Below, piece by piece: positions 1 through 5,965 of a stretch of 7,438 nt of DNA. Source of the stretch: Pseudomonas nitroreducens (GTDB taxonomy: Bacteria; Pseudomonadota; Gammaproteobacteria; Pseudomonadales; Pseudomonadaceae); NCBI RefSeq assembly GCF_014204515.1, contig NZ_JACHLI010000068.1, forward strand, positions 1-7,438, in the 5' to 3' direction. Made by a program: the position numbers and the translations under genes. How positions within the stretch are numbered: the stretch's first letter is position 1; the number at the start of each line of letters is the position of its first letter. Below the pieces are notes generated by a model, which saw only the letters and a program-made list of their open reading frames with translations, ran no database searches and was not told where the DNA came from.

Positions 1-92
1 AGGACTATGAAGCCCTGCTGCCCTGGATCCTCAACGCGACTGAGTAACTGCGCCTACTCGCATCGCAAGGACGTCGTCAATCAAGCGCTTAC
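1..92 (+). mobile_element. Right end of an IS66-family-like insertion sequence
   Basis: The window opens inside a reading frame that ends at 45-47, and the sequence finishes at 85-92 with GCGCTTAC. IS66-family elements characteristically begin GTAAGCG and end CGCTTAC, and their last transposase gene stops a few tens of bases before the end, which fits the 45-bp gap here. If the end is at 92, the 8-bp target duplication typical of the family would be GAATAAAC at 93-100; its partner lies outside the window. What is seen is the terminal motif and the spacing. The family assignment is from memory of IS66 termini and rests on only about 90 bp. Confidence 0.45.
3..47 (+). CDS. C-terminal tail of a transposase (partial, probable IS66 TnpC)
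   Basis: Frame 3 reads DYEALLPWILNATE and then a TAA stop at 45-47. The D/E-x-LLPW ending resembles the C-terminal tail of IS66-family transposases (TnpC), the DDE enzyme of those elements. Only 14 residues are visible, so there is no catalytic motif to judge and the call leans on the neighbouring terminus at 85-92. The frame is open to the left edge, so nothing suggests that the gene is broken here. Alternatively it could be the tail of an unrelated protein. Confidence 0.35.
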   Translation, partial: DYEALLPWILNATE

Positions 93-159
93 GAATAAAC
101 CGCTCTGTATCGCGGCGTTCAGTTGTGGCGGTGTGTGACGTATGATCGGCGTCAGCCAT
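31..159 (-). pseudogene. Small minus-strand gene interrupted by the insertion sequence
   Basis: An ATG at 157-159 (minus strand) sits 6 bp after a very good ribosome binding site (AAGGAG, complement of 166-171). The frame begins MADADHTSHTATTERRDTER and stops at 31-33 after 42 codons. Only the first 22 codons and one base lie outside the presumed IS66 end at 92, so the rest is probably insertion-sequence DNA read in frame and the native C-terminus is lost. The visible part is hydrophilic, rich in Thr, Asp and Arg, and matches no family I recognise. It lies downstream of, and in the same direction as, the XRE regulator gene, so it may belong to the regulator's transcript or have its own leader (see the interlocked repeats). 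It could also be an intact 42-residue peptide if the IS call is wrong. Confidence 0.5.
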
Positions 160-165
160 TTTCAG

Positions 166-171
166 CTCCTT
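166..171 (-). promoter_or_regulatory. Strong ribosome binding site of the interrupted small gene
   Basis: The minus strand reads AAGGAG followed by 6 bp and ATG (157-159). This is one of the best SD-start pairs in the window and is the main reason to accept a real translation start for the otherwise unrecognised small gene. Confidence 0.65.
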
Positions 172-180
172 CGTAGCTGT

Positions 181-223
181 GGGTGGTTAGCGGGCCGACG
201 GTGTGCAACCACCCTCGGCCCGC
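181..223 (-). promoter_or_regulatory. Two interlocked perfect inverted repeats in the leader of the small gene
   Basis: GGGTGGTT (181-188) is the exact reverse complement of AACCACCC (207-214). GCGGGCCGA (190-198) is the exact reverse complement of TCGGCCCGC (215-223). The arms alternate (a, b, a', b'), so the two hairpins interlock and cannot both form as simple stems. In minus-strand RNA the order is the 9-bp stem's first arm, the 8-bp stem's first arm, an 8-nt linker, the 9-bp second arm, one nucleotide, and the 8-bp second arm. The SD comes about 9 nt later. Alternative hairpins so close to a strong SD suggest a structural switch or RNA-binding site controlling translation. On the plus strand the 9-bp stem is followed by GTCTTTT, so it might instead act as a weak terminator. 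The pairing is observed; the function is inference. Confidence 0.55.
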
Positions 224-274
224 GTCTTTTGGATTACCGCAAACTCCTTTCTCTCGACGCCGCTTCGGCGTTTC

Positions 275-670
275 TCAATTCGTACCCGGTTCGTTTTTGG
301 ACGGGGTAGCTACCTGCCAGCGCTTGGCATCGTGCATGTGCAGAACGCCGGCAATCACGGTTTCCACGGCTTCGCGTTCCTTGTCATCGAGCTTGGAAAC
401 CGCTTCGAACTGAAGCTTCAAGCGATCATCCGGGCCGCGTTCGCCTTCATCGAAGAGCAGCATATCGGCGCTGACACTGAGCGCCAGAACGATCCTGCGG
501 AAGACCTCGATGGTGGGTTGCGTGGTGCCGCCTTCGTAGCGGCGCAACTGGGAAATATGCACACCGATGGTGTCGGCCATCTGTTGCTGCGTCAGGCCGC
601 GCTCCTTGCGCAGGGCCGCCAAGCGTTGCGGAAAGCTCATGGGTAGAACCAGCGTGGAGAAGGGGACCAT
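275..670 (-). CDS. XRE-family helix-turn-helix transcriptional regulator
   Basis: This 131-residue protein has an HTH_XRE (Cro/CI-type) DNA-binding domain at about residues 13-67. The first helix is FPQRLAALRKERGLTQQQMA, the recognition region is IGVHISQLRRYEGGTTQP, and a helix follows with the ending SVSADMLLFDEGER typical of the family. The remaining C-terminal part (about 80-125) is a predicted helical tail containing LKLQFEAVSKLDDKEREAVE, probably for dimerisation. The start at 670 is preferred because GAGG lies 9 bp upstream on the minus strand; the internal Met at codon 11 (638-640) begins the conserved domain but has no SD. The gene diverges from the primase-recombinase operon across a 102-bp gap with a candidate operator, the usual arrangement for a repressor controlling itself and an adjacent mobile-element operon. 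DNA target and inducer are unknown. Confidence 0.88.
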   Translation of the reverse strand: MVPFSTLVLPMSFPQRLAALRKERGLTQQQMADTIGVHISQLRRYEGGTTQPTIEVFRRIVLALSVSADMLLFDEGERGPDDRLKLQFEAVSKLDDKEREAVETVIAGVLHMHDAKRWQVATPSKNEPGTN

Positions 671-696
671 GAGTTTATGCCTCGGGTTTTCGCTGC

Positions 697-744
697 TTGA
701 CGAAAGCTAGCATAGTAGGATTAATTAAAAATATCCAATATGCT
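697..744. promoter_or_regulatory. Divergent promoter with candidate operator for the regulator and primase operon
   Basis: Rightward promoter: TTGACG (697-702), 17-bp spacer, ATTAAT (720-725), which leaves a leader of roughly 40 nt before the ATG at 773. Leftward promoter candidate on the minus strand: TTGGAT with TATGCT 18 bp later, overlapping the rightward one. Across the same bases lies a nested inverted repeat: AGCATA (709-714) pairs with TATGCT (739-744), and GGAT (718-721) with ATCC (733-736), around the palindrome TTAATTAA. A repressor bound here would cover the rightward -10 region, so the XRE protein is the natural candidate. The sequences are seen; transcription starts and binding are inferred. 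Confidence 0.5.
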
Positions 745-772
745 TGTTGACGTGTTTTCAGGAGAAACCCGA

Positions 773-3700
773 ATGGCCCGCATCCCCGAAGCCGAGCTGG
801 AGCGCTTGAAGTCTGAAGTGTCCCTGGTGCGCCTGGTCGAATCGCAGGGCCACACGCTGACCCGGCGCGGGCGGGATTTCGTCATGGCCTGCGTGTTCCA
901 CGAAGAGAAGACGCCGAGCCTGGTGATTTCGCCGGGGAAGAATCTCTACCACTGCTTTGGCTGTGGCGCGGCGGGGTCGGTGATCGATTGGGTGATGAAG
1001 ACGCAAGGCGTTTCCCTGCCGCATGCGGTGCAGATTTTGCGCGGCGACGGAGCCTTGGCCAGCACGGAAAAAGTCGGTGTCACCCGTAGTCACGCCCGAC
1101 ACCTTCCCTCTTTAGCCGCTGGCTCTGGATCGGTGTCGGACGTGGAAGACGCGGCGCTGCTGGGCTCGGTGGTGGACTACTACCACGCCAATTTGAAGCA
1201 ATCGCCCGAGGCGCTGGCCTACCTGGAGTCGCGCGGTTTGGTGCATCCGGAGCTGATCGAGCATTTTCGTCTTGGTTACGCAAACAAGACCCTGACGTAC
1301 CGTTTACCGGCCGGGCACACCCAGGCCGGGCGGGCGATGCGCGAGCAGTTGCAGCGCTTGGGCGTGTTGCGGTCCACCGGGCATGAGCATTTGAACGGTT
1401 GCCTGGTGGTGCCGGTGATCGGCTTGGAGCGCAGCCTGTTGCCGGAGCAGGCCGGGCGGGTGATGCAGGTGTACGGGCGGCGGATGCAGCCGAACAACAA
1501 GATTCCCGCTAACCAATCGCGGCACCTGTACCTGGGCACGCCGCTGCGCGGGGTGTGGAACGAAGCGGCCTTGGTCGGTGGTGGGGAAGTGATTCTGTGT
1601 GAATCGCTGATCGATGCGCTGACGTTCTGGTGTGCCGGGTTGCGCAACGTGATCACGGCGTATGGCGTGAACGGTTTCACCGCCGATCACTGGCAGGCGC
1701 TGAAACTGCACGGTACGCGGCGGGTGATCATTGCGTTTGACCGTGATGAACCAGGAGATGCGGCGGCGGCCACGTTGGGCGAGGAATTGCGCGGCGCCGG
1801 CGTGGAAGTGTTTCGGCTGCTGTTCCCGCAGGGGCTGGACGCGAACGCCTTTGCCCTGCAGGTGGACAATCCGGCGCAGGCGCTGGGCGAGCTGCTGCAG
1901 CGGGCGGTGTGGGAAGGGGCGGGCATTTTCGCGCCCGCGAAAATGGATCAGTCGGAATTGGTAGTCGTGTCCGCCGAGAAGATTTTCGCGGGCGCGAAAA
2001 TATCAGCCGGCGAAGAATCCTCTTTCTTAGCCGTGGTGCCGCAGGCAGTTGCGCCTTGTGAGTCGGAAACCGTAGTCGCGTCAGTGGCGCCACTGGCTCC
2101 GATTCCGGGGGCTCTGGTGGATCAGTCGAAATCCGTAGTCGAGTCGTTTGCCGAGAACGCCCAGGGCGATTTGCTGCTGGTGGTCGCGGATCGCAATTGG
2201 CGGGTGCGCGGCTGGAAAAAGAACCTCGGCCCGGAGCAGATGCGGGTCAATGTGCAAGTGCGCCGTGAGGCCAGCGAGAAGGCTGATTCAGCCTATTACG
2301 TGGACAGCTTCGACCTGTACGCAGCCAAGGCCCGGCAGGGCTATTTGCGTCAGGCGGCGATTGAATTGGGCGTTAGCGAAGACGTGCTGAAAGGCGACCT
2401 GGGCCGGCTGCTGCTGAAACTCGAAGGCCTCCAGGAGGCGGCGATCAGCGCCGCGCTCGCGCCGAAAAATCCCGCGCCGGTTCTGTCCGCTGAGGACGAA
2501 GGCGCGGCCCTGAATCTGCTGCGCGCGCCGGATTTGCTCGCGCGGATCGAGGCGGATTTGTCGCGCTGTGGCGTGGTGGGCGAGGCGTCCAATCTGCTGG
2601 CCGGCTACCTGGCGGCGGTGTCGCGCAAGCTCGATCAGCCGCTGGCCGTGTTGATCCAGTCATCGAGCGCGGCGGGGAAAAGTTCGTTGATGGACGCGGT
2701 ACTGAACCTGATGCCCGAAGAAGAACGCATCCAGTACAGCGCGATGACCGGGCAGAGTCTTTTCTATCTCGGCGAAACCGATTTGCAGCACCGCATCCTG
2801 GCCATCGCCGAAGAGGAGGGCGTGCGCCAAGCCGCCTACGCGCTCAAATTGTTGCAATCGGATGGCGAGCTGACCATTGCCTCGACGGGCAAGGACGAGG
2901 CGACGGGCAACCTGGTGACCAAACAATACCGCGTACAAGGCCCGGTGATGCTGATGCTGACCACCACCGCCATCGACATCGACGAGGAGTTACTGAACCG
3001 CTGCCTGGTGCTGACCATCAACGAATCGCGCGAGCAGACCGAAGCGATCCACGCCGCGCAACGGCGGAAACAAACCCTGGACGGGTTGCTGGCTGATGCG
3101 CAGAAGCAATCGATTATCCGCCTGCACCAGAACGCCCAGCGCCTGCTGAAACCCTTGGCCGTGGTCAATCCCTACGCGGACCGGCTGACCTTTATGTCAG
3201 ACAAAACCCGCACGCGGCGCGATCACATGAAATACCTGACGTTGATCCGCTCGATTGCGCTGTTGCACCAGCATCAGCGCCCGATCAAACAGCTCGAACA
3301 GCAGGGCCAGGCGCTGCGCTACATCGAGGCGACGGCCGCCGATATCGCCCTGGCCAACCGCCTGGCCCACGACATTCTCGGGCGGACGTTGGACGAGCTA
3401 CCGCCGCAGACGCGGCGGTTGCTCGGGTTGTTGCAGGAGTGGACCGCCTCGCAGGGCGTGAAGATTCACGACTTTCGTTTCTCCCGGCGCGACGTGCGCG
3501 CGGCCACCGGCTGGGGCGATACCCAACTGAAAATCCACCTCGGCCGGCTGCTGGAACTGGAATACCTCCAGCTCTACCGGCGCGGGTTGAGCCACGAATA
3601 CAGCCTGATGTACGACGGGAACGGCGGTGACCAGGCGCATTTGATGGGCCTGCTCGATGTCAGCGAACTGAGCAACGAATCCGTCCGGTCGGGGCAAAGC

Positions 3701-3883
3701 GAAGAGCGGTCGGGCTCTGGTCGGGGCGCGGTCGGTGGGTGGTCGGAGTCGCTGAAAGCCAGTCCAGGCCGCGCTGTTGCTGATGTTGCGGCGGAAGCGG
3801 TCGGGCTGGCTGAAAAACCACTGTTCCCAGGAAATAAAAAGTCCGCGCCGTCATTGTCCAGCGCCGCGCAAGTCGAGGGTTGA
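773..3883 (+). CDS. Multidomain CHC2 zinc finger / Toprim / P-loop replication protein (primase-helicase-like)
   Basis: This 1036-residue protein is probably cytosolic. An N-terminal CHC2-type zinc finger has ligands C40, H43, C61 and C64, as in DnaG primases. A Toprim fold follows at about 270-360, with the acidic residue E277 (ILCESLIDAL) and the DxD pair D323/D325 (AFDRDEPGD). A low-complexity linker (about 385-460) leads to a middle domain (about 465-560). A P-loop NTPase follows, with Walker A SSSAAGKSS (629-638), a Walker B-like ILAIAEEE (675-682) and a possible arginine finger at R743. A winged-helix-like segment is at about 900-940 and a disordered, Ser/Gly-rich tail comes after 965. 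Residues for a classical DnaG catalytic core and DnaB-binding domain are not obvious, so this is not the housekeeping primase. Start 773 is chosen for the SD AGGAGA about 8 bp upstream; the in-frame ATG at 740 lacks one. It probably primes or unwinds DNA for replication of a mobile element and is co-transcribed with the recombinase. The function is inferred from domains. Confidence 0.85.
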   Translation: MARIPEAELERLKSEVSLVRLVESQGHTLTRRGRDFVMACVFHEEKTPSLVISPGKNLYHCFGCGAAGSVIDWVMKTQGVSLPHAVQILRGDGALASTEKVGVTRSHARHLPSLAAGSGSVSDVEDAALLGSVVDYYHANLKQSPEALAYLESRGLVHPELIEHFRLGYANKTLTYRLPAGHTQAGRAMREQLQRLGVLRSTGHEHLNGCLVVPVIGLERSLLPEQAGRVMQVYGRRMQPNNKIPANQSRHLYLGTPLRGVWNEAALVGGGEVILCESLIDALTFWCAGLRNVITAYGVNGFTADHWQALKLHGTRRVIIAFDRDEPGDAAAATLGEELRGAGVEVFRLLFPQGLDANAFALQVDNPAQALGELLQRAVWEGAGIFAPAKMDQSELVVVSAEKIFAGAKISAGEESSFLAVVPQAVAPCESETVVASVAPLAPIPGALVDQSKSVVESFAENAQGDLLLVVADRNWRVRGWKKNLGPEQMRVNVQVRREASEKADSAYYVDSFDLYAAKARQGYLRQAAIELGVSEDVLKGDLGRLLLKLEGLQEAAISAALAPKNPAPVLSAEDEGAALNLLRAPDLLARIEADLSRCGVVGEASNLLAGYLAAVSRKLDQPLAVLIQSSSAAGKSSLMDAVLNLMPEEERIQYSAMTGQSLFYLGETDLQHRILAIAEEEGVRQAAYALKLLQSDGELTIASTGKDEATGNLVTKQYRVQGPVMLMLTTTAIDIDEELLNRCLVLTINESREQTEAIHAAQRRKQTLDGLLADAQKQSIIRLHQNAQRLLKPLAVVNPYADRLTFMSDKTRTRRDHMKYLTLIRSIALLHQHQRPIKQLEQQGQALRYIEATAADIALANRLAHDILGRTLDELPPQTRRLLGLLQEWTASQGVKIHDFRFSRRDVRAATGWGDTQLKIHLGRLLELEYLQLYRRGLSHEYSLMYDGNGGDQAHLMGLLDVSELSNESVRSGQSEERSGSGRGAVGGWSESLKASPGRAVADVAAEAVGLAEKPLFPGNKKSAPSLSSAAQVEG
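1925..2001. repeat. 20-bp inverted repeat inside the primase linker
   Basis: The 20-mer at 1925-1944 (ATTTTCGCGCCC followed by GCGAAAAT) is the exact reverse complement of the 20-mer at 1982-2001, with 37 bp between them. Each arm is also nearly palindromic by itself. They encode similar peptides, IFAPAKM and IFAGAKI, in the linker between Toprim and the middle domain. The repeat could form an mRNA hairpin or be a protein-binding site, or it may be a by-product of a repetitive linker. Confidence 0.7.
1946..2145 (+). repeat. Three degenerate direct repeats in the primase linker
   Basis: Units of about 25 bp recur at 1946-1971, 2058-2082 and 2120-2145, each with the pattern AGTCG, A-rich, then GTAGTCG and GTC. 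They translate to QSELVVVS, ESETVVAS and QSKSVVES. A shorter related GTAGTC stretch occurs near 1086. The repeats lie between recognisable domains, which fits an expandable, poorly structured linker. All three remain in frame, so the protein is not disrupted. Confidence 0.55.
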
Positions 3884-3886
3884 GCC

Positions 3887-4966
3887 ATGGCCACGACCGG
3901 ACGCAAACGCAAAGCCGTGAAAATCAACGACCAGGTGATTGGCCCGCTGGGCGATCCGGGCAGCCTGTACTTCCAGATGAAGGCCTTCCTGCAATGGCAG
4001 CGTGAGCGGAACTACTCCGAGCGCACGGTCGGCAATCAGGAAGACCTGCTGATCATCTTTATCCGTTGGTGCGACGAGCGCGGCCTGAGCCGCCCGCAGG
4101 AAATCACCCGACCGATTTTGGAGCGCTACCAGCGGCATCTGTTCCTCTATCGCAAGGCCGATGGCGAGCCGCTTTCCGCACGCAGCCAAACCGTGCGCAT
4201 CACCCCGATCCGCATGTGGTTCAAATGGCTGACCAAAACCAACCGACTGCTCTACAACCCCGCCGCCGACCTCGATCTGCCGCGCTCCGAACAACGCCTG
4301 CCGAAACACATCCTCACCGCCTCGGAAACCGAGCGGATTCTGAATGTGCCGGACACCACGACACCGGCCGGCATCCGCGACCGCGCCATGCTCGAAACCC
4401 TCTACAGCACCGGCATGCGGCGGATGGAGCTGATCGGCCTGGACCGCTGGAGCATCGACTACGAGCGCGGCACTGTGATGATCCGCCAGGGCAAGGGCAA
4501 GAAGGATCGGATGGTGCCGATTGGCGAACGCGCCTTAGCCTGGGTGGTGAAATACCGCGACGAGGTACGCCCGCATTTCGTGCTAGCCAACGATCCGGGG
4601 CAGTTGTTCCTGACCCAGCAGGGCGACTACTTCAGCCCCAATCGCTTGACGGCCCTGGTGCGCGAGTACATCGAGGCGGCGCAGATCGGCAAGACCGGCA
4701 GCTGTCACCTGTTCCGCCACACCATGGCGACCTTGATGCTGGAGAACGGCGCCGACGTGCGCTTCATTCAGGCGATGCTCGGGCACGTGAGTTTGGAAAC
4801 CACGCAGGTGTATACCCAAGTGGCCATCCACAAGCTCAAGGAGATCCACACGGCCACGCACCCGGCCAGGCTGAGGCGGCAGGGCAGTGCGGTGGACGAG
4901 CTGGATGTAGTGGACGAGGGTGAGCGGCTGCTGGCGGAGCTGGTCCAGGAAGCCGAGCAGGAATAG
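3887..4966 (+). CDS. Tyrosine recombinase / integrase (XerC/D-like)
   Basis: This 359-residue site-specific recombinase cuts and rejoins DNA through a covalent 3'-phosphotyrosine link. The N-terminal SAM-like core-binding domain is at about 25-120 (YFQMKAFLQWQRERNYSERT, RMWFKWL). The catalytic domain runs from about 140 to 325 and has the complete active site: R178 (TGMRRMEL), K203 (GKGKKDR hairpin), H274 and R277 (HLFR), H300 (LGH) and nucleophile Y309 (VYTQ). The acidic tail after 335 is extra relative to 300-residue Xer proteins, as is the basic N-terminus. The ATG follows the primase stop by only 3 bp, with GAGGG 8 bp upstream, so the two genes are almost certainly translationally coupled. 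It is more likely the integrase of the surrounding element than a host dimer-resolution enzyme, because it is co-transcribed with an element-type primase. No attachment site could be identified. Confidence 0.92.
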   Translation: MATTGRKRKAVKINDQVIGPLGDPGSLYFQMKAFLQWQRERNYSERTVGNQEDLLIIFIRWCDERGLSRPQEITRPILERYQRHLFLYRKADGEPLSARSQTVRITPIRMWFKWLTKTNRLLYNPAADLDLPRSEQRLPKHILTASETERILNVPDTTTPAGIRDRAMLETLYSTGMRRMELIGLDRWSIDYERGTVMIRQGKGKKDRMVPIGERALAWVVKYRDEVRPHFVLANDPGQLFLTQQGDYFSPNRLTALVREYIEAAQIGKTGSCHLFRHTMATLMLENGADVRFIQAMLGHVSLETTQVYTQVAIHKLKEIHTATHPARLRRQGSAVDELDVVDEGERLLAELVQEAEQE

Positions 4967-5023
4967 CGGTGGGAATTCTTCATCACGGCTGAACGGTCAT
5001 GCCGAACTTATTCGCAGTCAGTA

Positions 5024-5039
5024 GACTGTATGTACAGAC
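5024..5039. promoter_or_regulatory. Palindromic candidate operator upstream of brnT
   Basis: CTGTA (5026-5030) and TACAG (5033-5037) form a palindrome around TG, and flanking G5024 and C5039 also pair. It lies 18 bp before the brnT ATG, where an autorepressor would act. BrnA antitoxins carry a DNA-binding domain and are known to repress their own operons, so BrnA or the BrnTA complex is the expected ligand. The -35 and -10 elements are not clear; TAGACT at 5022-5027 is a possible -10. No strong SD precedes brnT. Confidence 0.45.
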
Positions 5040-5057
5040 GTCAATACGGGACCAGCA

Positions 5058-5336
5058 ATGCGCTTTGAGTGGGACGAAGCCAAGAACCAAGCCAACATCC
5101 GCAAGCACGGGATCGACTTCAATGACGTCCCCGACCTTTTCCAGCACCCCATGCTGGCCCTGCGCGATGAGCGCGTGGACTATGACGAAGAGCGCTGGAT
5201 CAGCCTGGGCTGGATCAAATCGTTGATTGGCGTGGTTGTGTACACCGAGCGGCGGGGTGATGTAATCCGCATCATCTCCGCCCGAAAAGCCACCCGACAG
5301 GAGGCCAAACACTATGTCGAAAGCATCGAAAACTGA
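5058..5336 (+). CDS. brnT: BrnT-family toxin, type II toxin-antitoxin
   Basis: This 92-residue protein matches the BrnT ribonuclease-toxin family in length and sequence. It starts FEWDEAKNQANIRKHGIDF, the W-D-x-K-x-x-x-N-x-x-K-H-G-I-x-F signature of the family. It continues with an F-x-H-P segment, a central DERWISLGW motif and a C-terminal IRIISARKATRQEAKHY motif carrying the conserved basic and tyrosine residues. BrnT has a RelE-like fold, cleaves RNA and halts translation until BrnA neutralises it. The gene has no strong SD, which may keep toxin synthesis below antitoxin synthesis. It overlaps brnA by 23 bp (5314-5336), the usual order (toxin first) for this family. The signature residues and length look intact, so an active toxin is expected, probably stabilising the neighbouring element. 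Confidence 0.92.
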   Translation: MRFEWDEAKNQANIRKHGIDFNDVPDLFQHPMLALRDERVDYDEERWISLGWIKSLIGVVVYTERRGDVIRIISARKATRQEAKHYVESIEN

Positions 5337-5562
5337 TTGGGAACGCCTGGCCAAGATGGACGACCAGGACATCGACACCAGCGACATTCCCGAGCTGGGT
5401 GAAGCGTTCTTCCGCAATGCCGAGCTGCATGTGCCGGTGAAGCAGGCCGTCACCATTCGCCTGGACGCCGACGTGCTGGAGTGGTTCAAGGGGCAGGGCG
5501 CGGGCTATCAGACCCGCATCAACCTGCTGTTGCGCCAGTACATGCAGGCCCACCGCAACTGA
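5314..5562 (+). CDS. brnA: BrnA-family antitoxin
   Basis: This 82-residue antitoxin binds and inhibits BrnT and represses the operon. The N-terminal half has the acidic MDDQDIDTSDIPELGEAFF stretch typical of BrnA. The C-terminal half (about 44-80; VTIRLDADVLEWFKGQGAGY then QTRINLLLRQYM) is the ribbon-helix-helix-like DNA-binding domain. A strong SD (AGGAGG, 5299-5304) lies about 9 bp before the ATG and inside the end of brnT, so translation of brnA should be more efficient than that of brnT. The pair is complete and in the standard order. Confidence 0.9.
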   Translation: MSKASKTDWERLAKMDDQDIDTSDIPELGEAFFRNAELHVPVKQAVTIRLDADVLEWFKGQGAGYQTRINLLLRQYMQAHRN

Positions 5563-5566
5563 TCAC

Positions 5567-5590
5567 CTGGCGGGCCGGACAGTCCGCCAG
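5567..5590 (+). terminator. Hairpin just after brnA, possible terminator
   Basis: CTGGCGG (5567-5573) pairs with CCGCCAG (5584-5590) around a 10-nt loop, starting 5 bp after the brnA stop. There is no T-tract downstream (ATCAAGATC follows), so an intrinsic terminator is not certain; it may protect the 3' end of the brnTA mRNA instead. Confidence 0.35.
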
Positions 5591-5601
5591 ATCAAGATCA
5601 A

Positions 5602-5649
5602 GGCAAATAAGGTTGCGCAGCGGCTTCGCCCCTGCACAGCGTTAATGCC
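5602..5649 (+). repeat. Palindromic element A, related to element C
   Basis: It begins GGCAAATAAGG and ends GTTAATGCC, with an internal hairpin GCAG-CGGC-TTC-GCC-CCTGC (5617-5635). The outer pairing (GGCA/TGCC, TAA/TTA) is imperfect. It shares its opening and the CGGCTTCGCCC loop with the element at 5819-5873, about 217 bp away in the same orientation, which suggests two diverged copies of one unit. No coding potential is evident. Confidence 0.45.
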
Positions 5650-5681
5650 GGGGGTAAATGCCGCGCTTCGCGAGTCATTCA

Positions 5682-5794
5682 ACATAACGCTGCATTACGC
5701 AAAGTGCGGCCCCGGCACTGGCCGCGATGGAGCTGCGTCCGCGCCGGTTCCGCACCGCTTCGCGCCCTGCGGGTTCGCGTAATAAGCGTTATGT
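5682..5794 (+). repeat. 113-bp nested palindrome B, integron attC-like
   Basis: Outer arms ACATAACGC (5682-5690) and GCGTTATGT (5786-5794) are exact reverse complements. Inner arms ATTACGC (5694-5700) and GCGTAAT (5777-5783) are also exact. The spacers between them are 3 and 2 bp. The centre folds further: GTGCGG (5704-5709) pairs with CCGCAC (5750-5755). Two paired boxes on each side, short unequal spacers, a variable centre and an AAGCGTTA-type right end are the layout of integron attC sites, and the length is within the attC range. Against this, the core boxes deviate from RYYYAAC/GTTRRRY and no integron integrase is in the window. It could instead be a miniature mobile or structural intergenic repeat. 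Confidence 0.45.
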
Positions 5795-5818
5795 CAGGCC
5801 CCCGGCTGCAAGAGCCAA

Positions 5819-5873
5819 GGCAATAAGGCTGGACGCTCGGCTTCGCCCAGCTGCTTGAAGAACGTTTATTACC
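5819..5873 (+). repeat. Palindromic element C, related to element A
   Basis: Outer arms GGCAATAA (5819-5826) and TTATTACC (5866-5873) pair at 7 of 8 positions. Inside them GCTGG (5828-5832) pairs with CCAGC (5847-5851) around a loop holding CGGCTTCGCC. Its opening AAGGCAATAAGG and its loop match element A at 5602-5649. Function is unknown. Confidence 0.45.
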
Positions 5874-5965
5874 CCGCCCGCCCCAAGGGGCTCCCCAAAG
5901 CCAGAGCACGAGCCAGAGCAAAAGCGAAAGCCCAGGGCCAAGAGCCTAACGCGCTGCGCTTGTTG

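Noticed and set aside
181..223. Classical H-type pseudoknot
   Set aside because: A 0-1 nt linker would have to span an 8- or 9-bp stem, which is too short if both stems form fully; alternative hairpins are more plausible.
250..275. Short hairpin ACGCCG-CTT-CGGCGT as a terminator of the XRE gene
   Set aside because: It has no T-tract in the minus-strand direction; the T-rich side faces the plus strand, where no gene ends.
183..646. Plus-strand frames opposite the XRE gene
   Set aside because: They lie antisense to a clear helix-turn-helix gene, have no SD and show no domain-like sequence.
740..772. Earlier ATG for the primase at 740
   Set aside because: It has no SD and lies in the promoter region; the ATG at 773 has AGGAGA at the right distance and begins the family-like sequence.
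773..3883. Housekeeping DnaG primase
   Set aside because: It is much longer, carries a separate P-loop NTPase, lacks usual dnaG neighbours and is coupled to a recombinase.
4066..4923. 285-codon plus-strand frame inside the recombinase
   Set aside because: It is an out-of-frame shadow of the recombinase, rich in Pro, Arg and His as expected from GC-rich DNA; the recombinase frame has all catalytic residues.
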